From NCBI GenBank assembly GCA_023473795.1, contig JAMCYS010000132.1, positions 1-41,182 on the forward strand: a stretch of DNA of 41,182 nt, read 5' to 3'. The first letter of the stretch is position 1, and each line of letters starts with the position of its first letter. The stretch comes from Chloroflexota bacterium (lineage in GTDB: Bacteria > Chloroflexota > UBA6077 > FW602-bin22 > JAMCYS01). Positions 23,846-32,232 of this stretch are shown piece after piece. The translations under genes were made by a program, and so were the position numbers. A model generated the notes under the pieces. The model was not told the DNA's origin and ran no database searches. It worked only from the letters and a program-made list of their open reading frames with translations.

Positions 23846-23909
23846 AGGGGCGCCTCGACCCGCCAGAGCCCAGGAAGTGCGACCGGCGGGCCTACGTTGA
23901 CTTCGGCGT

Positions 23910-24059
23910 TTAGCGGTGCTCCTCGCCGCCCTCCAAGGCACGCCGCAGCTCCTCGAGCTCGCGCTCGATCTTGCTCTGGCGCCGCGAAAACGAGAAGACG
24001 TAGGCGAAGATGGCAAACAGGATTACCGCGTAGGCGACGAATACGTACTCTAGATTCAC
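23910..24059 (-). CDS. ccmD: CcmD-like small haem-exporter protein
   Basis: A 49-residue protein with GTG start at 24059 after AGAGGA and a TAA stop. One membrane segment (about residues 4-23, YVFVAYAVILFAIFAYVFSF) is followed by a charged amphipathic tail (SRRQSKIERELEELRRALEG). This is the layout of CcmD, which helps release holo-CcmE from the CcmABC complex. It lies 62 bases after ccmC in the same direction. The family is poorly conserved, so the call rests on size, topology and position. Confidence 0.8.
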   Translation of the reverse strand: MNLEYVFVAYAVILFAIFAYVFSFSRRQSKIERELEELRRALEGGEEHR

Positions 24060-24121
24060 TGCGCTTCCTCTTCCCGGCTAGTCGCACCGGGAACCACCAG
24101 AATATTAGCCGAGATAAGCAT

Positions 24122-24823
24122 TTATGTCAAACCACGCTCGGCGAAATGCTCGGCTTTCAGTCGCTCCAGCTCGTCTTCGCTTGCCTGCAGGCGGGTGCGC
24201 TCGACGAGAAGGTAGAAGTAGAGGGTGATGAAGGCGACGATGGCAACGACGAGCGTCAAGACCATCGGCGGAGTGAGGTTGAGCTCGCCGCCCTCCACGA
24301 TCACCGGGTGAATGGTGCGCCACCAGCGAATGGACATGAAGACGATGGGCACGTCGACGAAGCCGACGGTGCCGAAGACGGCGGAGACGAGAGCTCGCCG
24401 GGAAGGGTCTTCCATCGCCGAGCGCAGCATCAGGTAGGCGACGTAGATCAGCCAGAGCACCAGCGTCGTCGTCAGCCGGGGGTCCCAGGTCCACCAGGTA
24501 CCCCAGGCCGGCTTGGCCCAAAGGGGACCGGTCACCAGGACCAAGCTGCAGAAGACGATGCCGATTTCGGCCGAAGCGGCGGCGATGGCGTCCCAGCGGC
24601 GTTCGCGCCGGGCAAGGTACAGCAGGCCGGCCACGAAGGTCACGCCGAAGGCCAGAAACGCGGTTATGGCCGAACCCAGGTGAAAGTAGAAGATGCGCTG
24701 CACGTCGCCCATCGTCGCCTCGGGCGGCGCGTAGACCAACGCCATGTAGAGCCCCGCCAAGAGGCCCACGAAGGCGCCGGCGCCCAGCAGGCGAGACCAA
24801 TAGCGATACTTCACAGATATCAT
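24122..24823 (-). CDS. ccmC: Haem exporter/handling protein CcmC
   Basis: A 233-residue membrane protein with six predicted helices. It has the Trp-rich haem-binding motif WGTWWTWDPRLT (107-118) and two flanking histidines, one near residue 48 (FYFHLGS) and one near 168 (TIHPV). It delivers haem to CcmE outside the membrane in System I cytochrome c maturation. It starts 4 bases after ccmA. The C-terminal tail is basic and helical (residues 210-233). Confidence 0.93.
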   Translation of the reverse strand: MISVKYRYWSRLLGAGAFVGLLAGLYMALVYAPPEATMGDVQRIFYFHLGSAITAFLAFGVTFVAGLLYLARRERRWDAIAAASAEIGIVFCSLVLVTGPLWAKPAWGTWWTWDPRLTTTLVLWLIYVAYLMLRSAMEDPSRRALVSAVFGTVGFVDVPIVFMSIRWWRTIHPVIVEGGELNLTPPMVLTLVVAIVAFITLYFYLLVERTRLQASEDELERLKAEHFAERGLT

Positions 24824-24827
24824 AGGC

Positions 24828-25577
24828 TCAAGCCTTTCCTCCAGCGAGCCGGGCGAATTCCTGCCGCAGCAGGTCCGGGGTAAGTTCCGCGCGCGGCCGG
24901 TCCAGCACCAGCCGTCCCTCCGCCAGCAGGCAAACCCGCGAGGCCATGGCCAGACCGCGCTCGAAGTGGTGGGTGGTGAGCAGCACGCTGCGTTTCTCGC
25001 CCTCCAGGCCGCGGATGACGGCGTGCAGCATCTCCGCCGCTCGCTCGTCCAGGCCCGTATCCGGCTCGTCCAACAGCAGAATCGGCGGGTTGTGGAGCAC
25101 GGCGCGGGCGATGGACAGGCGCTGTTGCATGCCCCGGGAAAAGGTGCGGGCGCGGTCGTGGGCCCGTCTGCTCAACCCTACTTGCGCCAGCACCTCCGCC
25201 ACCCGCTGGCCCAGCCGCGGCACGTCGAACATCTGCCCAAAGAACCGCAGGTTCTCCTCGGCCGTGAGATCGTCGTAGACAAACGTCTGGTGCGAAATGA
25301 CGCCGATCTTACGCCGCACCTCACCGGGGTCGGCCGCCAGGTCGCTGCCGTCCAGAATCACCCGCCCCGCCGTTGGCTTGCTAAGGCCCGCCAAAATGCG
25401 CAGAAAGGTCGTCTTGCCGGCACCGTTGGGGCCAAAGAGGACCACGAACTCGCCCCGTTCGACGCTGAGGTCGATGCCCCGCAGAGCCCGGAAATGGCCG
25501 AAGGTCTTGCTCACTCCCCGGGTCCAGATGGCCGGGGCGACCGTCTGCTGGGCCTGCCGCGTCGCCGTCGTGACCAC
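24828..25577 (-). CDS. ccmA: ABC transporter ATPase CcmA
   Basis: ATPase of the CcmABCD complex; ATP hydrolysis releases holo-CcmE. Walker A is GPNGAGKT (49-56), the signature is FSRGMQQRL, Walker B is ILLLDEPDTGLD and the switch His is in TTHH. At 249 residues it lacks any membrane domain. It is followed by ccmC. The usual membrane partner CcmB is not found beside it; the next upstream gene has a single membrane span. Confidence 0.92.
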   Translation of the reverse strand: MVTTATRQAQQTVAPAIWTRGVSKTFGHFRALRGIDLSVERGEFVVLFGPNGAGKTTFLRILAGLSKPTAGRVILDGSDLAADPGEVRRKIGVISHQTFVYDDLTAEENLRFFGQMFDVPRLGQRVAEVLAQVGLSRRAHDRARTFSRGMQQRLSIARAVLHNPPILLLDEPDTGLDERAAEMLHAVIRGLEGEKRSVLLTTHHFERGLAMASRVCLLAEGRLVLDRPRAELTPDLLRQEFARLAGGKA

Positions 25578-25580
25578 GAG

Positions 25581-26789
25581 CTAGGCCTTTCTTGATTGCC
25601 GAGAGGCGACCAGCAGCTGGGCCTTCTTCTCGACCCGCAGGCGCTGGTACTGCTCCTCGTCTAGCGTGCCGGCCTCGTAGTCATCGTCCAAGGCGGCTAT
25701 CTCACCCACCAGCCGCTCCCATTCGCCGTCGCTATTGGGCGACTCGACCGGAGGCAACGGCGCCCGGCGACGGCGACGCAGCACGGGATAGGCGATGCCC
25801 AGCGCCAGCACCAGCGCGCCCAGACCGCCGACGGCCAGCCCCAGCTTGTCGGTGCCGGCCGGCGCCGTTGTAGCGGACGTACTGGCCGCGGCGATCTTGT
25901 CCGGAATGTTGGTTAGTCGAATGCCGACGGAGAGATTGGCGGGCACGTTGTCGGCCGGCAGTTGCTGATAGTGGTTGCCACCGATATCCAGGGGCTGGGC
26001 GCGGCCCAGCCCCTCGCCCGTGATCTGGGCGCCGACGTCGCGCACGACGATGCTGACCTTGGCGACGGGATAGTCCAGAGCGCGCAGCAGCGCGCCCGTG
26101 CCATCTTGATAGGGCACGAAGTAGCTGATCACCAGCTGCCTGCCGCCGGGGGCTATGGGCGCCGTGTCCACCAGGACGCCGTCCACGACCTTGGCAAGCT
26201 GCTCCCCGACGCCGTCGACAAACTGCACGTGCGTGGCGCCGGTGGGCAAGCGCAGGCTGAGAGTGACGCTCTTGCCGGCCGCGTTCTTCTTGTCCCCACC
26301 CACGTACGTGCGGTCGCCGTCGTTGGCCACGGAGAAGACATCCATCACCACCAGCAGCTTGTTGTCGGAGTCGAAATCCACGATCAGGTGGTTACGGGCC
26401 AGGCTCACCTTGGCCGCATCGGTCGTGGTGTTGTAGATCGGCAGCTCCGCCGTCGCGGTCGGCTTAGCGGCGGTGAGGCTTATCTCGTCCGTGCCATAGA
26501 CTGTGCCCAGAAAGGTAGCGGTCACGACGTAGGACTTGCCATCGGCGGCTAAGTTGTTGAACGAGTAGGAGCCGTCGGCGCCGACGGGCGCCGTGCGGCC
26601 CGTCTCTGCCCCGTCGTAAAGGCCGACCAGCTCCACCGTCAGACCGGCAGGCAGCGGGTCGCCGCCGGCAGACTTGTTGACCACCTTGCCGGTGATGCTG
26701 CCCTGAGCCGTCTGCGCGAAGATGGACGCCGGCGCCAGCAGGGTCGCCGCCAGCAGGAGCAGGAGAACGGCGCAAGAGAGTCGCCTCAC
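25581..26789 (-). CDS. Membrane protein with N-terminal beta domain and cytoplasmic tail, ccm-linked
   Basis: A 402-residue protein. Signal peptide (residues 1-25), a carboxypeptidase-regulatory-like beta domain (30-125, ITGKVVNKSAGGDP and GSYSFNNLAADGKSYVVTATF in pieces), a second extracytoplasmic region (130-310), one TM helix (about 325-345), an Arg cluster RRRRR, and a short tail GEIAALDDDYEAGTLDEEQYQRLR resembling CcmI/CcmH-type tail helices. Start is GTG 26789, 5 nt after GGAGG, and it overlaps the upstream gene by 4 bases (GTGA). It is embedded between ccmA and ccmF, where CcmB or CcmH might be expected. Function unknown; an accessory to haem delivery is inference. Confidence 0.75.
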   Translation of the reverse strand: MRRLSCAVLLLLLAATLLAPASIFAQTAQGSITGKVVNKSAGGDPLPAGLTVELVGLYDGAETGRTAPVGADGSYSFNNLAADGKSYVVTATFLGTVYGTDEISLTAAKPTATAELPIYNTTTDAAKVSLARNHLIVDFDSDNKLLVVMDVFSVANDGDRTYVGGDKKNAAGKSVTLSLRLPTGATHVQFVDGVGEQLAKVVDGVLVDTAPIAPGGRQLVISYFVPYQDGTGALLRALDYPVAKVSIVVRDVGAQITGEGLGRAQPLDIGGNHYQQLPADNVPANLSVGIRLTNIPDKIAAASTSATTAPAGTDKLGLAVGGLGALVLALGIAYPVLRRRRRAPLPPVESPNSDGEWERLVGEIAALDDDYEAGTLDEEQYQRLRVEKKAQLLVASRQSRKA

Positions 26790-27121
26790 CTGGACCTCCC
26801 ATTCAGGGGCGCCCCGCACTTGGCGCAGAAGACGTCTCCTTCATCGTACGCCGTACCACAACGGGCGCACTGCGCCTGGGCGAGGGAACGCCCGCAGCGG
26901 GCGCAGAACTTATCGTCAGCTTGATTGCGGGCGCCGCAGGCCGGGCAGGTCACGCCCGCGCTAGCCCTCGGCTCCGCCACGGCCGCCCGGACCTTGCCTC
27001 GTCGCTGGGCAATAGCCAGCTCCAGGGCGTCCTCCACGGGCACGCTCTGGCGGGCAAAGAGTGGGTAGCCCACGTACACCACAACCGCCACCGTCAACAC
27101 TAGGCCAAGCGCCAATACCAA
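26786..27121 (-). CDS. Single-span protein with two zinc ribbons, ccm-linked
   Basis: A 111-residue protein. Residues 3-21 are a membrane segment; the N-terminal half (ALGLVLTVAVVVYVGYPLFAR, in part) recalls the first helix of CcmI. The C-terminal half holds two treble-clef/ribbon units with CxxC pairs at 59/62 and 73/76, and at 85/88 and 99/102. Orientation would put the ribbons in the cytoplasm. It sits between ccmF and the beta-domain protein and overlaps the latter by 4 bases. Function unknown; a zinc-ribbon membrane protein in a cytochrome c maturation operon is unusual. Confidence 0.75.
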   Translation of the reverse strand: MVLALGLVLTVAVVVYVGYPLFARQSVPVEDALELAIAQRRGKVRAAVAEPRASAGVTCPACGARNQADDKFCARCGRSLAQAQCARCGTAYDEGDVFCAKCGAPLNGRSR

Positions 27122-27138
27122 CTCTTCCCCTCCTCGCC

Positions 27139-29121
27139 CTAGGCCGCGCTGGGCGCCGGTTCGAGTTTGTCGTCGACCACCGGCAGCGTCAGGGCCCGTG
27201 TCTCGGGCCAGGCCGCGATCAAACCGCCCAGCAGGAGCAGCCCGCCGCCAATCCAGATCCAGACGATCAGCGGGTTGATCAGCACTTTGAACGAAGCGGT
27301 GCCATCGGCCGTCCAGCCGGCCAGGATTACGTAGAGGTCCTCGCGCAGGTTGGTGTTGATGGCCACTTCACTTACCGGTTGATCGGAGGACTGGTGGAAG
27401 ATCATCTCCGGCCGCACGGCGCCCAAGCTCCTGTCCCCCTGCCACACGGAGAGCGTGGCCGAGACCATCTCCCGGGTGGCGGTCGCGTCCTCCGCCATGC
27501 CCTCGTACTTGAGGGTGTAGCCGCCCACCGTCATCGTCTCGCCAACCTTGAGGTTGGCCTCCGCCTGGCTGACGAAGAAGGTGGAACCCACGACGCCGAT
27601 GGCGATCACGGCCATGGCCACGTGCACCACGTGGGCGCCGTAGCGCGGGCGATTGCCCCAGACCATGCCACCGAGGGCGGCGAGTGGATTGATGCCCCGG
27701 GCACGCTGGCGCGCCCGCGTGCCGCGATACCACTCGCCGGCGTGGCTGAAGATGACAAAGGCGCAGATGACGAAAGCCAGCAGCGGAATCAGCTGCCGCA
27801 CGCCCAGTACCGCCAGGACCACGCCCACGACAACCGCCAGGCCGGCGGAGACCGCCAGGCCGCGCACGAGGCGCTGATTATCGGAGCGGCGCCAGGCCAG
27901 TATCGGGCAGATGCCGAGGACGGCGATGACCGCCAGGAGGAACGGGCCATCGACCTGGTTGTAGAAGTCCTTACCCAGCTCGATCTTGCGCCCGCCAACC
28001 ATCTCTGAGAAGAGAGGGTAGAGCGTGCCGAACATCACCGCCAACACCGAGCCGACGAGGATGATGTTGGTGATCAATACCCAGTTCTCCCGCGACCAGA
28101 AGGACTCCAGCTCCTCGCCCTGCCCCAGCGTGGGCAGCCGCCAGATGATGAGCCCGGCGGAGAAGACGGTCACCAGCCCCAGGAAGGTCAGAAAGAAAGG
28201 CCCCAGCGAAGACTGACCGTAGGCGTGCACGGAAGAGATAATGCCGCTGCGGGTGATGAAGGTGCCGAAGATGGCCAGCAAGAAGGAGGCCGTCACCAGC
28301 GCCATGCTCCAGACGCGGAACATCGGCCGGCGCTTCTGCACCAGCGCGGCGTGCAGGTAGGCAGTGGCGATCAGCCAGGGCATAAGCGAGGCGTTCTCCA
28401 CGGGGTCCCAGGCCCAGTAGCCGCCCCAACCGAGCTCGGCGTACGCCCACTGGCCGCCGAGCACGTTGCCCACGCCCAACATCAGCCAGGCGAAGAGCGC
28501 CCAACCGCGCGCCCGCCGTAGCCAGTCGCCATCCAACTTGCCGGTGACCAGCGCTGCCACGGCGAAAGCGAAGGGAATCGTCAGTCCGACGTAGCCAAGG
28601 TACAGCGCTGGCGGATGGATGAGCATGCCGACGTTTTCCAGCATCGGGTTCATGCCCAGACCGTCTACGGCCGCCGGGATGCGGTCAAAGGGACTGGCCA
28701 CTAGCGCCACCAGCAAAGTGAAGAAGGCCAAGATAGTCATCGTCGTCGCCAGCACGTAAGGGGCGAAGGTGCGCTCGGCGCGGTTACGATAGACCACCAC
28801 CGCCGAAAGGAGGCTGAGAATCCAAGCCCAGAACAACAACGAGCCGTCGTTGCCGGCGTAGAGGGCCGACAGCTTGTAGGCCAGCGCCATGTCGAGGCTG
28901 GTGTGCTCGTAGACGTAGCGCAGTCCGAAATCGCTGGTCGCCAGGGCGTACGCCAAGACGAGCACCGCCAGGGTGACGAGGGCGCCGACGGCGTAGGCGC
29001 CGCGACGGGCGCTGGCGACGAGTTCGGGGAAGCCCTCGCGCGTGCCAAGCACGGCCGCCACGGCCGAGTAAACGGCGACGACGAAGGCCAACAGGACAGC
29101 GATATAGCCGATATCGGTCAA
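27139..29121 (-). CDS. ccmF: Cytochrome c haem lyase subunit CcmF
   Basis: A 660-residue membrane protein with about 14 helices that attaches haem from CcmE to CxxCH of apocytochrome c. The Trp-rich motif WGGYWAWDPVENASLMPW and the following AYLHAALVQKRRP are diagnostic; additional histidines and the large periplasmic loop near 540-620 (SQAEANLKVGETMTVGGYTLKYEG) are present. Start is TTG 29121. It follows ccmE by 19 bases. Confidence 0.95.
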   Translation of the reverse strand: MTDIGYIAVLLAFVVAVYSAVAAVLGTREGFPELVASARRGAYAVGALVTLAVLVLAYALATSDFGLRYVYEHTSLDMALAYKLSALYAGNDGSLLFWAWILSLLSAVVVYRNRAERTFAPYVLATTMTILAFFTLLVALVASPFDRIPAAVDGLGMNPMLENVGMLIHPPALYLGYVGLTIPFAFAVAALVTGKLDGDWLRRARGWALFAWLMLGVGNVLGGQWAYAELGWGGYWAWDPVENASLMPWLIATAYLHAALVQKRRPMFRVWSMALVTASFLLAIFGTFITRSGIISSVHAYGQSSLGPFFLTFLGLVTVFSAGLIIWRLPTLGQGEELESFWSRENWVLITNIILVGSVLAVMFGTLYPLFSEMVGGRKIELGKDFYNQVDGPFLLAVIAVLGICPILAWRRSDNQRLVRGLAVSAGLAVVVGVVLAVLGVRQLIPLLAFVICAFVIFSHAGEWYRGTRARQRARGINPLAALGGMVWGNRPRYGAHVVHVAMAVIAIGVVGSTFFVSQAEANLKVGETMTVGGYTLKYEGMAEDATATREMVSATLSVWQGDRSLGAVRPEMIFHQSSDQPVSEVAINTNLREDLYVILAGWTADGTASFKVLINPLIVWIWIGGGLLLLGGLIAAWPETRALTLPVVDDKLEPAPSAA

Positions 29122-29140
29122 GGGCGTCGGCTCCTCTAGC

Positions 29141-29599
29141 TTAGTTCTTGGTCATCTGGGTAACGTCGGCGTTCTCGTACTTGGAGGGACACTTGGTGAG
29201 GATGTCTTTCGCCTGGAAGGGCTGGCCCTGGCTGTAGCGGCCCTCCACGATCACGTCCGCGTCGTTGACGAAGGCATCCGGAAGGACTCCCTTATACTCG
29301 ACGGGCATGCTATTCGGGCCATCGGCGATGGCAAAGCGAGCCTGCATGGTCTTGGCGTCGTACTGGATGGACCCGGCCACCACCTTGCCGGTGACTCTCA
29401 CCTGACCGCTACCGGCGTGGCCCGACTGGGCCTCGGCGATGGTCAGGTAGTACACGCCCGCCGACTGGGCCGCGGAAAACACCAGGTAGCCCACCGCGGC
29501 CAGGATCACAGCGGCCCCGACGATCAACTTGACGTTCAGCCCCCGCCTGCGCTGACGCGCTACCACTGGGGGTTCCCAGGCCCGGCTGTCCTTGGCCAT
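29141..29599 (-). CDS. ccmE: Haem chaperone CcmE, CXXXY type
   Basis: A 152-residue chaperone anchored by one helix (22-45) with a beta-barrel domain outside. It binds haem covalently and hands it to CcmF. The haem-binding residue is Cys137 in CPSKY (137-141) rather than the His of HXXXY in enterobacteria. This is the CXXXY form known from archaea and some bacteria that lack CcmH. The ATG follows GGGAGG. It opens the ccm operon; a GATAAT box lies at about 29642-29647 upstream. Confidence 0.93.
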   Translation of the reverse strand: MAKDSRAWEPPVVARQRRRGLNVKLIVGAAVILAAVGYLVFSAAQSAGVYYLTIAEAQSGHAGSGQVRVTGKVVAGSIQYDAKTMQARFAIADGPNSMPVEYKGVLPDAFVNDADVIVEGRYSQGQPFQAKDILTKCPSKYENADVTQMTKN

Positions 29600-29738
29600 T
29601 TGCTAACCTCCCGGCGTGCCGTGCTACACACCGCGCGCCTGATTATCACACACGCTTTCCCACCGCCGCAAGGCGAAGCCAAGCGCCCGCGGGACCCCCC
29701 GCCGCGTCTGGCCTCCCTCGGGGCCAGCCCGACGGCGG

Positions 29739-30695
29739 CTAGTTCGCCTTCTTCAGCGGCTTGCCGCACACCGTGCAGAAAACGGCCTCGGGCCGCGCCT
29801 TGCTGCCGCAATGAGTGCAGAATCGCTCCTCGTTGCCGGCACCTTGCCGGGGAGCCAGCCGCACGCTAACCGTGCCCTCCCCCGCTCCCGCCAGGGCCGG
29901 CTTGCGTTTGCCACCCTGGCGGCGGGAGACCGCGCCGGCGGGCACCCGTCGCGGCTGGGGACGACCGCGCAGGTAGAAGTAGACCCCCAGGGCGACCGCG
30001 GCCAAGGCGGCGAACACGAGCGGCAAGGCATACTGGTTCCCAGCGCTGGCTGCCACGCCGCTCTGCCGCGGCTCCACCGAGGGCACCGCGTCAGGCTTCT
30101 CGTAACTGATCTTGAACGGCAACTCCGCGCCCGCGGCAACGTTGCTGTAGTCGTAGCGTTGGTACTGGAAGCCCTGGGCGTCCGCGAAGGAGACCGTCGC
30201 GGCCGGGGAGACGACGAAGTTGCTGGAGCGCAGAGGCTTCTGTATCTCTACCTGCAGGCTGTCCACTTGCCCGGGGGGGCGCACCGTGTAGGCAATACCG
30301 CGCGCGCCGGCGCCGGTCGCGGTCTGATAGTAGAAGTCGATCTGAGTGGAGCGCTGGTCGATGCTGACCGTGGCGCTGGGACTATCGCCGGCGGCGATCC
30401 GCGGCACAACCGAGAGGTACTGCCCCTGGGCATCGATCGCCGCCGCGGCATGAACCTCGGTGCCCTGGGGCAGGATGTAGCGCACCGTCGCCGGCAAAGT
30501 CACCTCATCGGCGAAGTCGCCTTGATAGATCACGAGGACGCGCGGGTCGTCGTACTCCGGCCAGATGGAGACCTTCAGCCGCTTAAAGTGCGGCGCGCTC
30601 TGCTGGGCCTGCACTGCGCCCGGGGAAACGACCAATACTGCCGCCAGCAAGGCGAGCCCCGTCAGGGCGAGCGATAGTAGCCTGGCTAACCGCAC
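29739..30695 (-). CDS. Membrane-anchored protein with C-terminal zinc ribbon
   Basis: A 318-residue protein: signal peptide (1-30, VQAQ-type end), extracytoplasmic beta-rich region (31-220), TM helix (about 225-245), a basic, Gly-rich cytoplasmic part and one zinc ribbon at the C-terminus (FCTHC and FCTVC). Its layout, a signal, beta region, one TM and a cytoplasmic tail, is like the 402-residue protein inside the ccm cluster. It is 139 bases upstream of ccmE and 4 bases after the DUF2085 gene. Function unknown. Confidence 0.75.
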   Translation of the reverse strand: MRLARLLSLALTGLALLAAVLVVSPGAVQAQQSAPHFKRLKVSIWPEYDDPRVLVIYQGDFADEVTLPATVRYILPQGTEVHAAAAIDAQGQYLSVVPRIAAGDSPSATVSIDQRSTQIDFYYQTATGAGARGIAYTVRPPGQVDSLQVEIQKPLRSSNFVVSPAATVSFADAQGFQYQRYDYSNVAAGAELPFKISYEKPDAVPSVEPRQSGVAASAGNQYALPLVFAALAAVALGVYFYLRGRPQPRRVPAGAVSRRQGGKRKPALAGAGEGTVSVRLAPRQGAGNEERFCTHCGSKARPEAVFCTVCGKPLKKAN

Positions 30696-30699
30696 CGTT

Positions 30700-31314
30700 C
30701 TACTCCTCTGCCACAGCCGGCGGCCGGCCAGGTAGCGCAGCCTCCCGCCCGGCCGGACCTGGGGACGCCAGTTCGTCGATGGTAAACTCCATATAGGGGA
30801 ACAGGAACCAGACGGAAGCGACGCCGAAGATCGCGCCGGTCACCACCCTCAGCTCCCACGTGCTCTCACGCCAGCCGAACAGCTGCGTGCCCCCGTCGAG
30901 CGCGATCGGCACCAGCGCCATCAGATATACCCACAGTGGTAACCGCCGGATGCGCCGCCGCCGCGTGGCATAGAAGAGGCCTGTCAAGAACATAGAGGAG
31001 TAGATGGCGACGTCCCGCTCACAGAACGCGACCTGATAGCCGGCGAGAAAGAAAGAGCGTCCCGGCAACTGGTGACAGGCGTAGGCATAGGCCGAGAAGA
31101 GGAAACGCCCGAGCGGAGCCAGGCCAGCCGCGCTCGCCAGAGGAGAAAGCACGGCCAAGCCGATGTAGAGGCCCAGCGTGGTGTTGACCAGGAATAGCCA
31201 GTGGGCGGCCAGAAACTCCTGGGTGGTCACGAAAACAGCCTGGGCGGCCCGGTCGAGGGCCCGCCGGCGGGGCGAGATATCCTGTGCGGCGAAAGGGTCG
31301 CGGTCGGCCAGCAA
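30700..31314 (-). CDS. DUF2085 membrane protein
   Basis: A 204-residue membrane protein with about four helices. The family signature is seen as YACHQLPGRSFFLAGYQVAFCERDVAIY (cut here as CHQLPGRS and CERDVAIY), with conserved cysteines and histidine that may bind metal or redox cofactor. Function is not known. It follows lgt by 18 bases and precedes the zinc-ribbon protein by 4 bases, so the three are one operon. Confidence 0.88.
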   Translation of the reverse strand: MLADRDPFAAQDISPRRRALDRAAQAVFVTTQEFLAAHWLFLVNTTLGLYIGLAVLSPLASAAGLAPLGRFLFSAYAYACHQLPGRSFFLAGYQVAFCERDVAIYSSMFLTGLFYATRRRRIRRLPLWVYLMALVPIALDGGTQLFGWRESTWELRVVTGAIFGVASVWFLFPYMEFTIDELASPGPAGREAALPGRPPAVAEE

Positions 31315-31332
31315 GTTTTTCCTCTTCCCGAT

Positions 31333-32145
31333 CTAGAGACCCCGCGGGTCGGGGTCCAGGCGATTCTGGCGGAGCCTGAGCAAGTAAGTCAAGCCCATGA
31401 TTGCGGCGAACAACGCCGCCAGCGCCAGGACCTGCGCCTGCTGCAAACCCCAGAAGGCGATCGTTTCCTGACGCACGAAACTGAGCAGAAAGCGCCCTAG
31501 CGAGTAGTAGACGGTGTAGGCGAGGAAGAGGGTCCCGCTAGTCCGCCAGCGCCCGCGCAGACGCCAGAGGATGGCAAACCCGACCACGTCCCAGATGATC
31601 TCATACAGTGGATAGGGATGGCCCGCCACGCCCAGCTCGGGGGCCAGCGAGTCGGGATGCACGTAGGTGAACGCCCACGGCAAATCGGTAGGCAGCCCCT
31701 GGGCGTCGCCGTTGATCAGGCAACCGACGCGGCCCACGGCCTGCGCCAGAATGAGGGCGGGAGCGGCTGAATCGAGTACGACGAACAGCGGCAAGCGCAC
31801 TCGCCAGGCGTAGACGGCGCCCGCCAGGAGGCCGCCGGCTATGCCGCCGTAGATGCTCAGGCCGCCTTCATACAGCGCCAGGATCGCCTGCGGGTTGGCG
31901 ACGTAGTAGGTCGCGTGGTCCAGAACGTGGAAGAGCCGCGCGCCGACGATCGCGCAGACCACCGCCCAAAGGCCAAGATTCGCCACCTCATCCACATCTA
32001 AGCGCCGCCGTTTTGCCTCGTGCAACCCCAGGGCGAAGCCGGCGAGAATGGCGACGACCACGGCCACGCCGTACCAGCGCACCGCGAACTGTCCCAGAGT
32101 GAAGGCGACCGGATCGATCGCGATGACTATGCCTTGCACGCGCAC
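31333..32145 (-). CDS. lgt: Prolipoprotein diacylglyceryl transferase
   Basis: Transfers a diacylglyceryl group from phosphatidylglycerol to the lipobox cysteine of preprolipoproteins. It has EGGLSIYGGIAGGLLAG near residue 91, GRVGCLINGD near 137 (the essential Arg/Asn region), seven hydrophobic segments, and RPxGxLF-like SGTLFLAYTVYYSLGRF towards the end. At 270 residues it has normal length. It begins the run into DUF2085 and the zinc-ribbon protein. Confidence 0.94.
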   Translation of the reverse strand: MRVQGIVIAIDPVAFTLGQFAVRWYGVAVVVAILAGFALGLHEAKRRRLDVDEVANLGLWAVVCAIVGARLFHVLDHATYYVANPQAILALYEGGLSIYGGIAGGLLAGAVYAWRVRLPLFVVLDSAAPALILAQAVGRVGCLINGDAQGLPTDLPWAFTYVHPDSLAPELGVAGHPYPLYEIIWDVVGFAILWRLRGRWRTSGTLFLAYTVYYSLGRFLLSFVRQETIAFWGLQQAQVLALAALFAAIMGLTYLLRLRQNRLDPDPRGL

Positions 32146-32232
32146 TACACCATCAGGCTAGTAGTTTCGGATTAGGCGGATTCGGCAGTAGGATAGCCCA
32201 ACGGGCCCCGAAAAGCAAGCCGCAGCAGGTTT

